Below are positions 37,939 to 47,173 of a DNA stretch of 64,000 nucleotides, piece by piece. The translations under genes and the position numbers were made by a program. Numbering within the stretch: position 1 is the stretch's first letter; each line of letters begins with the position of its first letter. A model generated the notes under the pieces. That model was not told where the DNA came from. It ran no database searches and worked only from the letters and a program-made list of their open reading frames with translations. Source of the DNA: Janthinobacterium sp. CG3 (GTDB taxonomy: Bacteria > Pseudomonadota > Gammaproteobacteria > Burkholderiales > Burkholderiaceae_D); the NCBI RefSeq assembly GCF_000344615.1, contig NZ_KB467824.1, positions 5,076,051 to 5,140,050 of the forward strand. The letters are read 5' to 3'.

Positions 37939-38397
37939 ATGAAAACGCTACTCGGCTACCACCAACTTTCCACCCGCTTCGACGCCGCTATCGCCGACTG
38001 GGGCGGCTCCCTGCTGAGTCTGGTAATCCGCTTTTATGTCGGCGCGCAATTCCTCAAGGCGGGGCTGAGCAAAATCGGCGACTGGAGTGCGACCTTGGCG
38101 TTATTTCGCGACGAATACCACGTACCGCTGCTGTCGCCGGAAGTGGCGGCGCTGATGGGCACGGCGGGCGAGCTGGCGCTGCCGGTGCTGTTGTTCGCCG
38201 GCTTGCTGACGCGTCCGGCGGCGTTGGGGCTGTTTCTGGTCAATGCGATGGCGGTGATTTCCTACCCGCAGCTGTTTTCCTTCGACTGCCCGGCCGCCAT
38301 CAACGACCATTTTTACTGGGGTGCGCTGTTGCTGGTGATCGCGGCGTTCGGGGCGGGGCGCTTCTCCTTGGACGGTGTTCTCGGCAAGAAGCGCTGA
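37939..38397 (+). CDS. DoxX family membrane protein
   Basis: A 152-residue protein with four predicted membrane helices: about residues 20-40, 63-82, 86-106 and 117-137. RFYVGAQFLKAGLSKIGDW, MGTAGELALPVLLFAGLLTRPAA and the end match DoxX. DoxX genes commonly close bufferin operons, where their role is unknown. It starts 36 bp after bufBC and is the last gene of the operon. Confidence 0.88.
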   Translation: MKTLLGYHQLSTRFDAAIADWGGSLLSLVIRFYVGAQFLKAGLSKIGDWSATLALFRDEYHVPLLSPEVAALMGTAGELALPVLLFAGLLTRPAALGLFLVNAMAVISYPQLFSFDCPAAINDHFYWGALLLVIAAFGAGRFSLDGVLGKKR

Positions 38398-38466
38398 GCG
38401 CAGACCAGGCTCGGGCCGATTGGGCAACGTCGACAGTCGGGCGGGCAGGGTGGCGGGTCGCGGCGC

Positions 38467-38763
38467 TCAGCCCGGACGCGCCTGCTGGAAGGCGCGCAGC
38501 AGCCGCGCTTCGCCGCTGTCGTCATGCCACAGTTCGTTGGCGACGCGGGTCGCCGCCATCATACGGTTGAGTTGGCTTTCTTCGAAGCGGACCAACTCCT
38601 CGGAGGCGGCCTGCAAGGCCACCACCAGCTTGGCCCGGGCGTGTTGATACAGCGCGCCGGTGTACTGATCCGTGTTTTTCAGCAACTCTTCAGCGTTCTC
38701 GATTACCAGACGCAAATCGCCGATCAGGCGTTCCTGGGTGTGGATTTGTTCAGGACTGTCCAT
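38467..38763 (-). CDS. Small DUF883-like (ElaB/YqjD type) helical protein
   Basis: A 98-residue protein from ATG 38763, which follows AAGGGGGA. RLIGDLRLVIENAEELLKNT and YQHARAKLVVALQAASEEL resemble the N-terminal helices of the DUF883 family of ribosome- or membrane-associated proteins. The C-terminal membrane anchor of ElaB/YqjD is missing, so it would be soluble. It is convergent with the doxX gene. Confidence 0.6.
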   Translation of the reverse strand: MDSPEQIHTQERLIGDLRLVIENAEELLKNTDQYTGALYQHARAKLVVALQAASEELVRFEESQLNRMMAATRVANELWHDDSGEARLLRAFQQARPG

Positions 38764-38933
38764 TGCGTCCCCCTTCAAGCTGGTTGATATACTAACTTAT
38801 AATATAAACAACAACGACGGGACGAATTTGATCAGGCGCAAATTCGCAGAAAGCCCGTGCATTTTTTCCAGCTTAAACGGTTATTTCCTAAGCGCAAGAT
38901 CTACTTGGGGAAATTGCTTGCGTTACGCCAATG

Positions 38934-39152
38934 TCAAGCCGCCACGACGCTAATGCGCACATCGCCGACGCTGACGTTCTGCCCGGCACGGATTTTGCAC
39001 GTCTTGCGCAACTCTTGCTGCCCGTCGATCCAGACCACGCCGCTGGCCACCAGCACCTTGCCGGCGCCGCCGCTGTCGCACAGCCCCACCAGCTTCAGCA
39101 ACTGGTTCAGTTCAATATATTCCGACGTCAGGTCAAAGCTTACTCTTTGCAT
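38934..39152 (-). CDS. YbcJ-type S4-domain RNA-binding protein
   Basis: A 72-residue protein consisting of one S4-like domain: YIELNQLLKLVGLCDSGGAGK, VLVASGVVWIDGQQELRKTCKIRAGQNV. This is the YbcJ family of small RNA-binding proteins. ATG 39152 follows GAGGAAAG. It lies between the DUF883-like gene and fumC, all on the minus strand. Confidence 0.85.
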   Translation of the reverse strand: MQRVSFDLTSEYIELNQLLKLVGLCDSGGAGKVLVASGVVWIDGQQELRKTCKIRAGQNVSVGDVRISVVAA

Positions 39153-39269
39153 GTCTTTCCTCTGTTGCATCATTACGGGTTGGTTCCAAGTGTAGCGCGA
39201 TGTCGCCGGCTCGGCGCGCAGTGTACCTGAGCGCGCGCCGCGGCGGCAATCGGCCGCCTGCCACGCCGC

Positions 39270-40658
39270 TCAACCCGGCCGCGTCATCTCAAGCGGGACG
39301 ATCCATTGCTCGAACTGCTCGGCAGTGACGAAGCCCAGCGCCAGCGCCGCCTCCTTCAGCGTCGATCCCTCGTGCTGCGCCTTCTTGGCGATTTGCGCCG
39401 CGCGGTCGTAGCCGATGTGCGGCGCCAGCGCCGTCACCAGCATCAGCGAGCGCGCCATCAGTTCGCCGATGCGCTCCAGGTTCGCTTCGATGCCATGCGC
39501 GCAATGGCGGTCGAAACTGCGCATGCCGTCGGCCAGCAGGCGCGCGCTTTGCAAAAAGTTGTGCGCAATCAAGGGTTTAAACACATTCAACTCGAAATTG
39601 CCCGATGCGCCGCCCAGCGTGATCGCGACATCGTTGCCGAACACCTGGCAACACAGCATCGTCAGCGCCTCGCACTGGGTCGGGTTGACCTTGCCCGGCA
39701 TGATGGAGCTGCCCGGCTCGTTTTCCGGAATCGACAGTTCGCCCAGGCCCGAGCGTGGACCGGAGGCCATCCAGCGCACGTCGTTGGCCAGTTTCATCAA
39801 CGCGGTGGCCAGGGTTTTCAGCGCGCCGTGCGCCGCCACCAGCGCGTCGTGTGCGGCCAGCGCGGCGAATTTGTTGCTGGCGCTGGCGAACGGCAGCGCG
39901 GTACGCTCGGCCAGCTCGGCGGCGATACGTTCGGCGAACTGCGGATGCGCGTTCAGGCCCGTGCCCACGGCGGTGCCGCCGGCGGCCAGTTGTAACAGCG
40001 GCGGTAGTGCCGCCTGGATAATATGCTCGGCGAAATCGAGCTGGGCCACATAGCCGGAAAATTCCTGTCCCAAGGTCAGCGGGGTGGCGTCCTGCAGATG
40101 GGTGCGGCCGATCTTGACGATGTCGGCGAACGCGGTGGCCTTGCCGTCCAGCGTGTCGCGCAACTGCCGCAGCGACGGCAGCACCGCCTGCGCCACCGCC
40201 AGCGCCGCCGCGACGTGGATCGCGGTCGGGAAAATATCGTTTGACGACTGCCCCATGTTGACGTCGTCGTTCGGATGCAACAGCCGCTCGGCGCCGCGGA
40301 CGCCGCCCATCAACTCCGAGCCGCGGTTGGCCAGCACCTCGTTCATGTTCATATTGCTCTGGGTGCCGGAACCGGTCTGCCACACGGCCAGCGGGAACTC
40401 GGCGGCGTGGGCGCCGGCCAGCACTTCGTCGGCCGCCCGCGTGATCGCCAGCGCCTTCGGCGCGTCCAGCAAGCCCAGGTCAAGGTTGACCTTGGCGGCG
40501 GCGCGCTTGACCACGGCCAGCGCGGCGATCAGCTCGGGCGGCATGCGTTCGCTTGAAATATGGAAGTGCTCCAGTGAGCGCTGCGTCTGCGCGCCCCACA
40601 ATTTATCGGCGGGCACCTCGATCGGGCCGAAACTGTCGCGTTCAACTCTGTTATTCAC
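39270..40658 (-). CDS. fumC: Class II fumarate hydratase
   Basis: A 462-residue enzyme of the fumarase/aspartase superfamily that interconverts fumarate and malate. The start [34 protein letters not shown] at about residues 95-108, and the signature [17 protein letters not shown] at about 314-330 with its catalytic serine are all present. It is oxygen-stable and iron-free. Length is typical. Divergent from the fimV-like gene; its start region is 140 bp from that start. Confidence 0.97.
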   Translation of the reverse strand: MNNRVERDSFGPIEVPADKLWGAQTQRSLEHFHISSERMPPELIAALAVVKRAAAKVNLDLGLLDAPKALAITRAADEVLAGAHAAEFPLAVWQTGSGTQSNMNMNEVLANRGSELMGGVRGAERLLHPNDDVNMGQSSNDIFPTAIHVAAALAVAQAVLPSLRQLRDTLDGKATAFADIVKIGRTHLQDATPLTLGQEFSGYVAQLDFAEHIIQAALPPLLQLAAGGTAVGTGLNAHPQFAERIAAELAERTALPFASASNKFAALAAHDALVAAHGALKTLATALMKLANDVRWMASGPRSGLGELSIPENEPGSSIMPGKVNPTQCEALTMLCCQVFGNDVAITLGGASGNFELNVFKPLIAHNFLQSARLLADGMRSFDRHCAHGIEANLERIGELMARSLMLVTALAPHIGYDRAAQIAKKAQHEGSTLKEAALALGFVTAEQFEQWIVPLEMTRPG

Positions 40659-40798
40659 GGGCCTTCCTTTCGTCTACGGTGAGCTGGCAAGTGTACTCCA
40701 GCGGTTGAAAATTGCGTCGGGGCTACAAATCGGCGATTTCCTGCCGTTATAGCAGATACACTTCCTTCCAATACACACGACATACGAGCGACCAGCCC

Positions 40799-41923
40799 AT
40801 GCAGCGCAGCGCCCCCTTCAGCTTGATCCGACGCGCCGGCGTCATCGCCACCGCCGCGCTGGCCTGCGCCGGTGCGGCCGCGGCCGAACTGGGCGAGCCG
40901 AGCGTGCGTTCCTACCTTGGGCAGCCGCTGGTGGCCGAGATCGAACTGACCGCGCTGGCGCCGGACGAAGTGGCGGGCCTGCAAGTGCGGCTGGCCTCGC
41001 CCGACGTCTACCGTGGCGCCAACATCAGCATGGACCCGGTGCTGCAAACGGTGCACCTGGCCGTGCTCCGGCGCGAGCAGCGGCAATACCTGCGCGTCAC
41101 CTCGCCGCGCCGCGTCGACGCCGACTACCTGCACCTGTACTTGGAACTGAGCGCGGGCGGGCGCAGCGCCGTGCGCGCCGTCACGCTCTGGCTGTCGGCG
41201 GACCCGGCGCCGGCGTCGACACCCGCGCCGGCACCGGCGCCAGTGATTGCACACGCGCCCGTGCCCGCCTCGCCGGCCGCAGCCGTCTCGGAAGCGGCGC
41301 CCAGTCCAGCCTTGGTGGCGGCGCGGGCGCGCGCCGCCATGCCCGAGCGAAGGGAACCCGCGCCCGCTCCCGCTCCGGCCATGGCGCGTCCGCCCAGCCA
41401 TAAGCCACCTCGACAAGCCGCCGCGGCGCCGGCCGTGCCGCATACCAGCGTGCCGGCGCAGCTACCAACACCAGAGGCGGCGGCAACTTGCGGTCCCGGT
41501 TCCGCCGGCCAAGCCAAGGCTTGCCGGGTGCTGGACCAGAAAAACGCGGCGCTAACCAGCAAACTTGTTGAACTGGAAGGCAAAATAAAAATATTGCAGC
41601 GGGAACTGTTGCCGGGGCAGGCGGGGCTGAAACCGCAGCCCATCAGCGCGCTCGCGCCGCTCAAGGCAAAACCCAAACCGCTCGCCGCCGCAGCCAAAAA
41701 AGCGCCGGCCACCAGCCCGATGCCGCTGGCACTGGTGGGCGGCGGCGCCGTTGCGTTATTGTTGCTGATCGGCGCGGCGCTCTACTTGTACTGGCGTCGC
41801 AAGAAGGCGGCCGTGCCGGGTGCACCGTCCACATACTGGGTATTGCTGCGCAAACCCTTCCGCCGCAAAAAAGCCCTTGAAGGCGCCGACGCAGCCGCCG
41901 TCGAACCCGTTCTGGACGAATAA
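40799..41923 (+). CDS. Short FimV-like membrane protein
   Basis: A 374-residue protein. Signal peptide about residues 1-34 (ending GAAAA). The FimV N-terminal domain follows (ELGEPSVRSYLGQPLVAEIEL to AVRAVTLWL, about 35-135). Then come an Ala/Pro-rich linker, a short coiled coil (DQKNAALTSKLVELEGKIKIL, about 246-266), a membrane helix (PLALVGGGAVALLLLIGAALYLYW, about 312-335) and a basic cytoplasmic tail. Full FimV is about 900 residues with LysM and TPR parts; these are absent. It may act at the cell pole or in pilus or secretion assembly. Confidence 0.75.
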   Translation: MQRSAPFSLIRRAGVIATAALACAGAAAAELGEPSVRSYLGQPLVAEIELTALAPDEVAGLQVRLASPDVYRGANISMDPVLQTVHLAVLRREQRQYLRVTSPRRVDADYLHLYLELSAGGRSAVRAVTLWLSADPAPASTPAPAPAPVIAHAPVPASPAAAVSEAAPSPALVAARARAAMPERREPAPAPAPAMARPPSHKPPRQAAAAPAVPHTSVPAQLPTPEAAATCGPGSAGQAKACRVLDQKNAALTSKLVELEGKIKILQRELLPGQAGLKPQPISALAPLKAKPKPLAAAAKKAPATSPMPLALVGGGAVALLLLIGAALYLYWRRKKAAVPGAPSTYWVLLRKPFRRKKALEGADAAAVEPVLDE

Positions 41924-42273
41924 AATATTATCTAAAAATAAATCAATGCTGAGATTCAATTGTGCGGGCCAATTCCCGAACATATAGGTTATACTGACTT
42001 CAGTGGTCTTGCACCACGACAAAAAACAGGTCAGGACCTGGCGCAGTCACCAACGATGGAGTGGCGCGACAAACAGGTTTAACGTTGAATAAACGTCCTG
42101 CCCTGGAAGCGGTTTGCGATGCCAACGATGCGCACGCGAACGCCGGATGCAACCGGCGAAGAGGCGACACCAGGAGATACCTGGTGCTCGCTCTCCAGAA
42201 TTCATCCAGCGGTCCCCCCCCCCAAAAAAAAAAGCGCCCGCAGGCGCCTTCGATTCGGTAGTGCGTGTCGATT
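41924..42273. other. Intergenic region with five inverted repeats, possible structured RNA
   Basis: Between the convergent fimV-like and fliT genes. A TATACT box (41990-41995) precedes inverted repeats at 42003-42017 (GTGGT/ACCAC), 42027-42040 (CAGGTC/GACCTG), 42074-42100 (CAGGTTTA/TAAA-CGT-CCTG), 42141-42158 (CGCCGG/CCGGCG) and 42168-42186 (CACCAGG/CCTGGTG). Stem perfection and regular spacing suggest an RNA, but no family is recognised. A C10A10 tract lies at 42214-42233. Confidence 0.4.
42224..42249 (-). terminator. Terminator behind fliT
   Basis: On the minus strand GGCGCC-TGCG-GGCGC forms the stem (42234-42248), followed by ten T (42233-42224). It ends the fliT transcript 25-50 nt after its stop codon. 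Confidence 0.9.
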
Positions 42274-42561
42274 TTAGTGCTTTGCCGGCATGATGTTGGC
42301 CAGTTGCCCCATCCATGGCTCGGTGGCGTCGCGCACGGCGCGGTCGTTGGCCAGGATTTGTTTCAGCAGGTCGATCTTGCGCATGCGCGGGGCGCCGCTC
42401 AGGGCCGGTACCGCGCCGGCGCTGGCGCCGCGCGCCTCGCTCGCGCATTGGCCTTCCAGTGTGCTCAGGGCGTCCCAGTCGCTCGCGCGCGCGGCCGATA
42501 CCATTTGATTGGTGATGCCGGCAATGTTTTCGTACATCGAAAGGACTTCGGTGGAGGTCAT
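42274..42561 (-). CDS. fliT: Flagellar export chaperone FliT
   Basis: A 95-residue helical protein: MTSTEVLSMYENIAGITNQM, DWDALSTLEGQCASE and RKIDLLKQILANDRAVRDAT match FliT, the chaperone of the FliD cap and, in enterobacteria, a regulator of FlhDC. It stands apart from any flagellar operon, with a terminator behind it and an HDOD gene 207 bp upstream. The short helical family makes the call good but not certain. Confidence 0.78.
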   Translation of the reverse strand: MTSTEVLSMYENIAGITNQMVSAARASDWDALSTLEGQCASEARGASAGAVPALSGAPRMRKIDLLKQILANDRAVRDATEPWMGQLANIMPAKH

Positions 42562-42768
42562 GAGCGCACCCGTAGCTAAAATTGAAAAAGATTACTGCTT
42601 GTCTAGGTTAGCGGCGGCGCTTTTGGAAACTTTAGGGTGTTTTTGAAAAAAGACGAAAATAAAGTGAAATAATTTTGACGCGGCCGTTGGACGGCGCTGG
42701 AGCGGGGCAGGGGGGGCGAGGAAACGGGCCGCCGCAGTCGCCGCGGCCCGCCTTGCATGCGTGGAAAG

Positions 42769-43596
42769 TTAGTGGACCAGTTCTTCCAGGCCGGCGCTGA
42801 GGTCGCTCAATGGCGGCATTTTCTCAATCAACAGGTCCGGCGCCAGGCCCAGCGCCTCCGCTACCTCGGTCGGATAGCATCCCGCGATTTCCTCTTCGCT
42901 CAGTTTGGCTTCGTCGACCCGGGCGCGCCAGGCGGCCAGGTGGATCACCGCCGCCATCCGGTTCAGTTCCGGTTTGTTTACCGGGTCCGGGAAGGCGCCG
43001 ATGGCTTCCGAGAACGGCTCGGGGAATTTCCAGCGCTTGGCCAGTTCCGCGCCGACGTCGGCGAAGCAGTAGCCCAGCGAGGCCATTTCGGCGTCGAGCC
43101 GGCGCGCGTCCAGCGGCGGGGCGATTTTGTCGAGCTGGATCGCCTGCTCCGGCATCGCCGAGTGCAGCACTAGTTGGCCGATCGCGTGCATCATGCCGAT
43201 GGTGAACGCCAGGTCGGTGTTTTCGCCCGCTTGCTTGGCGATCCATTTGGCCGAGACGGCGGTGTGCAGGCTGTAGCGCCAGAATTCCTTCAGGTCGAGG
43301 CCGGGCACGGCCTTGAAGCCGCTGACCAGGCCGGAGCTGATCACCAGCGTGCGCACGGTAACGAAGCCGAGCATCAGCACGGCGTCTTCGACGGTGCCGA
43401 TGCTGCGCGACACGTGGTAGTACGCCGAGTTGGCCAGGCGCAGCAGTTTTGCGCTCAGCACCGGATCGGTGGACACTTTCTTGGCGATTTGGTCGGTTGA
43501 GACGCTCGCGTTGTTGAAACTGTTGATGAGCTCCTCGACTACTTTGGGAGCCGTGGGCAAGGCATGGGGGTTTTGGAAAAGCGCCTCAAGTTTCAT
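42769..43596 (-). CDS. HDOD domain signalling protein
   Basis: A 275-residue protein from ATG 43596. The HDOD domain (about residues 15-210) starts LPTAPKVVEELINSFNN and has KKVSTDPVLSAKLLRLANSAYY and FWRYSLHTAVSAKWIAKQA. HDOD proteins lack the catalytic His-Asp pairs of HD-GYP enzymes and act as signalling scaffolds, often for motility. The start is chosen from the MKLEALFQNPHALPTAP match; the frame upstream is not homologous. Confidence 0.88.
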   Translation of the reverse strand: MKLEALFQNPHALPTAPKVVEELINSFNNASVSTDQIAKKVSTDPVLSAKLLRLANSAYYHVSRSIGTVEDAVLMLGFVTVRTLVISSGLVSGFKAVPGLDLKEFWRYSLHTAVSAKWIAKQAGENTDLAFTIGMMHAIGQLVLHSAMPEQAIQLDKIAPPLDARRLDAEMASLGYCFADVGAELAKRWKFPEPFSEAIGAFPDPVNKPELNRMAAVIHLAAWRARVDEAKLSEEEIAGCYPTEVAEALGLAPDLLIEKMPPLSDLSAGLEELVH

Positions 43597-43925
43597 TTTT
43601 TGGTCTCCTGTGTGTGTCCACGTTACTACCAAGAACTATATTCCGATTTGTCGCCGCAAGGCAAAAATTTGCGGCGAAATTGTGGCATTTCCGCCCGCGC
43701 GTTTTAAAGCCAGCATACCAATATATTTACCCCGTGGAAAGTTCAATTGTGCGCGCCGCGATGGCGTCGGGTTTTCCGCCCCGGCAATCCGCCGTTCAGG
43801 GCGGGCAAAACGCAGCTTGTCGCAATGTGCGGTTTTTTTCCGGCTCCCGGCTTTATAGTTGATCTTGAGTACAAGCGTCCGCGTCATCCGCCGCATTTCC
43901 ACCTAGAATCAAAAAAGGCACACCC
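43597..43925. other. Intergenic region between the HDOD and M13 peptidase genes
   Basis: A 329-bp divergent gap with AT-rich patches that should contain both promoters. I see no gene, repeat or clear consensus promoter in it. Confidence 0.4.
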
Positions 43926-45989
43926 ATGCACACAGCTTTTCGATCGTTGCGGGCCGCACCGCGCAAAAACACCGTCGCGCTGGCATTCTGCGGCGCCGCG
44001 CTGGCGTTCGCGCCGGCGTTCGCCGCCGCCCAGCCGGCCCGCGCGCCGGCGCAGGCGCGCCACGCGCTACTGCCGGGCGACGATTTTTACCATTACGTCA
44101 ACGGCGCCTGGATGGCCTCGACCGTGATCCCCGCCGACCGCGGCGACTGGAGTTCCTTCGCCGCCCTGTCCGAGGAAACCAACCAGCGCGTCGTCAAGCT
44201 GATCGAAGCGGCCGCGGCCGCAGGTGCGGCGGCGCCGCAACCGGCCCGGCAGGTTAGCGACTACTACCGCGCCTATCTGGACGAGGCGGCGATCGAGGCC
44301 AAGGGCATGGCGCCGCTCAAGCCGCTGTTGCAGAAAATCGACGCCCTGCGCAACAAGGCGGAGCTGACCGGCGCGCTCGGCGCCAGCCTGCGCGCCGACG
44401 TCGACCCGCTCAATATGACCGATTTTTTCACCGAGAACCTGTTCGGCCTGTGGGTCGCGCAAGGCTTGACCGACTCCTCGCGCAACCTGCCCTACCTGCT
44501 GCAGGGCGGCCTGGGCATGCCCGAGCGCACCTACTACCTGTCGGACGACCCGAAAATGGCGGCCTTGCGGACCCAGTACCAGGCGCATATCGCCGCCACG
44601 CTGAAGCTGGCCGGCTACGCCGACGCGCGCGCGCGCGCCAAGCGCGTGTTCGAACTCGAGCACGCCATCGCGCTGTCGCACGCCAGCCGCGAAGACTCGG
44701 CCGACGTCGTCAAGGGCAACAACGTCTGGCGCGCGGCCGACTTCGCCAACCTGGCGCCCGGCATGGACTGGGCCGCCTTCTTCAACAGCGCCGGCCTGGG
44801 CGGCCAGGACAGCTTCATCGTCTGGCATCCCAACGCCCTCAGCGGCGCCGCCGCGCTGGTGGCCGCGACGCCGCTGGCGACGTGGCAGGACTTCCTGCGC
44901 TTCCACACCGTCAACCAGCTCGGCGGCGCGCTGCCGAAGGCGGTGGCGGCGCAGCGCTTCTCGTTCCACGGCCGCGCCCTGAGCGGCGCGCAACGGCAGC
45001 CGCCGCGCTGGAAGCGCGCGCTCAGCGCTACCAATGCCGCGCTGCCGGACGCCGTCGGCCAGATGTACGTCGAACGCTACGTCGCGCCGGAGTCGAAGGC
45101 GCGGGTCCAGCAAATGGTCGGCAACATCGTCGCCGCCTTCTCGCGCCGCGTCGAGCAGCTCGACTGGATGGCCCCGGCCACCAAGGCCCAGGCGCAGGAA
45201 AAGCTCAAGACGCTGTACGTCGGCGTGGCCTACCCGGAGCGCTGGACATCCTACCGCGACCTGGAGGTGGTGCCGGGCGACGCCTTCGGCAACATGCTGC
45301 GCGCCGAGCAGCACCATTATGCCCAACAGCTGGCCAAGCTGGGCCAACCGGTCGAGCGCAGCGAATGGGCGATGCCGGCGCAACTGGTCAACGCCGTCAA
45401 CCTGCCGTTGCAAAACGCGCTGAACTTCCCGGCCGCGATACTGCAGCCGCCGTTCTTCGACCCGAAGGCCTCCGACGCCGCCAACTACGGCGGCATCGGC
45501 GCCACCATCGGCCATGAAATCAGCCACAGCTTCGACGACCAGGGCGCCCAGTTCGACGCCCAGGGCCGCCTGCGCGACTGGTGGACGGCGGCCGACCTGG
45601 AGCACTTCAAGCGCGCCTCGGCGGTGTTGGCGGCGCAGTACTCGGAGTACCGGCCGTTCAAGGACCTGGCCGTCAACGGCCAGCTGACGCTGAGCGAAAA
45701 CTTGGCCGACCTGGCCGGCGTGGCCGCCGCCTACGACGCCTTCAAGGCCGCGCAGGCGATACCGGAGTCGGCCGACGCCGACCGCCAGTTCTTCCTTGGC
45801 TACGCCGAAACCTGGCGCAGCAAGGCGCGCGAGGCGAGCGAGCGGCAGCGGCTCGTCACCAACGGCCACGCCCCGGCGGCCTATCGCGCCGCCACCGTGC
45901 GCAATCTCGACGCCTGGTACAAGGCCTTCGACGTCAAGCCGGGCCAGGCGCTGTATTTGGCGCCCGGCCAGCGCGTGCGCGTCTGGTAG
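43926..45989 (+). CDS. M13 family zinc metallopeptidase (PepO/neprilysin type)
   Basis: A 687-residue secreted peptidase. Signal peptide about residues 1-36 (ending PAFAAA). The N-terminal M13 domain begins PGDDFYHYVNGAWMAST (about 55-71). The zinc site is HEISH, His530-Glu531-His534, with the third ligand Glu591 in ENLADLAGV. The usual NAYY substrate motif is altered (NALNFPAAI), which is common in bacterial members. It degrades peptides in the periplasm. Length is typical. Confidence 0.93.
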   Translation: MHTAFRSLRAAPRKNTVALAFCGAALAFAPAFAAAQPARAPAQARHALLPGDDFYHYVNGAWMASTVIPADRGDWSSFAALSEETNQRVVKLIEAAAAAGAAAPQPARQVSDYYRAYLDEAAIEAKGMAPLKPLLQKIDALRNKAELTGALGASLRADVDPLNMTDFFTENLFGLWVAQGLTDSSRNLPYLLQGGLGMPERTYYLSDDPKMAALRTQYQAHIAATLKLAGYADARARAKRVFELEHAIALSHASREDSADVVKGNNVWRAADFANLAPGMDWAAFFNSAGLGGQDSFIVWHPNALSGAAALVAATPLATWQDFLRFHTVNQLGGALPKAVAAQRFSFHGRALSGAQRQPPRWKRALSATNAALPDAVGQMYVERYVAPESKARVQQMVGNIVAAFSRRVEQLDWMAPATKAQAQEKLKTLYVGVAYPERWTSYRDLEVVPGDAFGNMLRAEQHHYAQQLAKLGQPVERSEWAMPAQLVNAVNLPLQNALNFPAAILQPPFFDPKASDAANYGGIGATIGHEISHSFDDQGAQFDAQGRLRDWWTAADLEHFKRASAVLAAQYSEYRPFKDLAVNGQLTLSENLADLAGVAAAYDAFKAAQAIPESADADRQFFLGYAETWRSKAREASERQRLVTNGHAPAAYRAATVRNLDAWYKAFDVKPGQALYLAPGQRVRVW

Positions 45990-46081
45990 CAAGCCGGCCC
46001 GGCGCCATCCCGCGACAGCGCGCGGCGCATCAGGCACAATGTGTCTTTGCGCCGCGCGCGCCGTCCGCCCATTTCCCCGCC

Positions 46082-46711
46082 ATGACCGCCACCCCCGACG
46101 CTTTCGCGCACATCACCGGCCCCACGCTGGCCCACTACGAACACACCGCCGCGCAGTTTTTCGAGGGTACGCGCGACCACGACGTCAGCCAAAACATCGC
46201 CGCGCTGCTCGACGCCATCGAAGCGCCAGCGCCGTACACCATACTCGACCTGGGCTGCGGCCCCGGGCGCGACCTGGCCAGTTTCACGGCCATGGGGCAC
46301 ACGGCGGTCGGCGTGGACGGCTCGGCCAGCTTTTGCGCGATGGCGCGCCAGCACAGCGGCTGCACCGTCTGGCACCAGGACTTCGTCAAGCTCGAGCTAC
46401 CGCCGCGGCATTTCGACGGCGTCTTCGCCAACGCCTCGCTATTCCACCTGCCCAGCGCGGCCCTGCCGCAGGTGCTGGAGGCGTTGTGCGCGACGCTGAA
46501 ACCCGGCGCGGTGCTGTTCAGCTCGAATCCGCGCGGACAAAACCAGGAGGGTTGGAACGGCCCCCGCTACGGCAGCTACTACGACTACGCCACCTGGGAA
46601 CGCTTCATGACGGCGGCCGGCTTTGTCGCGCTCAGCCATTACTACCGGCCGGCCGGCTTGCCGCGCGCGCAGCAAGCGTGGCTGGCCAGCGTCTGGCGCA
46701 AACCCGGCTGA
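46082..46711 (+). CDS. Class I SAM-dependent methyltransferase
   Basis: A 209-residue enzyme. AdoMet motif I ILDLGCGPGRDL lies at about residues 56-67, followed by VGVDGSASFCAMA (motif II) and FDGVFANASLFHLP (post-II), the Methyltransf_11/25 pattern. The start MTATPDAFAHITGPTLAHYE at ATG 46082 is preferred; the long frame upstream overlaps the peptidase gene. The substrate cannot be told from the sequence. Confidence 0.85.
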   Translation: MTATPDAFAHITGPTLAHYEHTAAQFFEGTRDHDVSQNIAALLDAIEAPAPYTILDLGCGPGRDLASFTAMGHTAVGVDGSASFCAMARQHSGCTVWHQDFVKLELPPRHFDGVFANASLFHLPSAALPQVLEALCATLKPGAVLFSSNPRGQNQEGWNGPRYGSYYDYATWERFMTAAGFVALSHYYRPAGLPRAQQAWLASVWRKPG

Positions 46712-46867
46712 GCGGGAAAAATTACTTTTCCACTATGTTGGCAAGCGCACAGAACCATGCCGCTATTGCTTCTATGATTCATTCATCCGCGGCGCACCAG
46801 AGCCGCGAAGCTCGGACCGAAGTAGGTTCCATTGACAGATGTATCAACCATTTCCAAGGAGTTCATC

Positions 46868-47077
46868 ATGAACAAGAACCAAATCAAAGGCGAAGCAAAA
46901 GACATCGGCGGCAAAATCCAGCAGGAAGTCGGCGAACTTGTCGGCAGCTCGAAGCAGCAAGCCAAGGGTGTGGCCAACCAGGTCGAAGGCAAGCTGCAAA
47001 AGCAGGTTGGGAATATGCAGGAAGCCGTTGAAGACGCCAACGACCAAGCTGTCAAAAACGCCAACAAGCAACGTTAA
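46868..47077 (+). CDS. CsbD-like stress protein
   Basis: A 69-residue protein starting MNKNQIKGEAKDIGGKIQQE, with GELVGSSKQQAKGVANQVEGK and VGNMQEAVED, the CsbD family of small hydrophilic general-stress proteins. AAGGAG (46857-46862) lies five nt before ATG 46868. A strong terminator follows, so it is a single-gene transcript. Confidence 0.9.
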   Translation: MNKNQIKGEAKDIGGKIQQEVGELVGSSKQQAKGVANQVEGKLQKQVGNMQEAVEDANDQAVKNANKQR

Positions 47078-47119
47078 CCTTGTTTGCCGCGCCCGCGCTG
47101 ACGCGCCCGGCGAGGATGA

Positions 47120-47150
47120 AAAAACAGCCGCGACGTGCGGCTGTTTTTTT
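47120..47150. terminator. Bidirectional terminator between csbD and the S9 peptidase gene
   Basis: ACAGCCGC-gacgt-GCGGCTGT (47124-47144) is a perfect stem with an A-run before and a T-run after it, so it works for both the plus-strand csbD-like gene and the minus-strand peptidase gene. Confidence 0.92.
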
Positions 47151-47173
47151 TCGGCTGCGTTTTCCAGCGTAGA

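Noticed and set aside
42214..42233. C10A10 tract as a phase-variation switch
   Set aside because: It lies behind fliT, where the A-run serves as the terminator T-tail; no coding frame or promoter spacing is affected.
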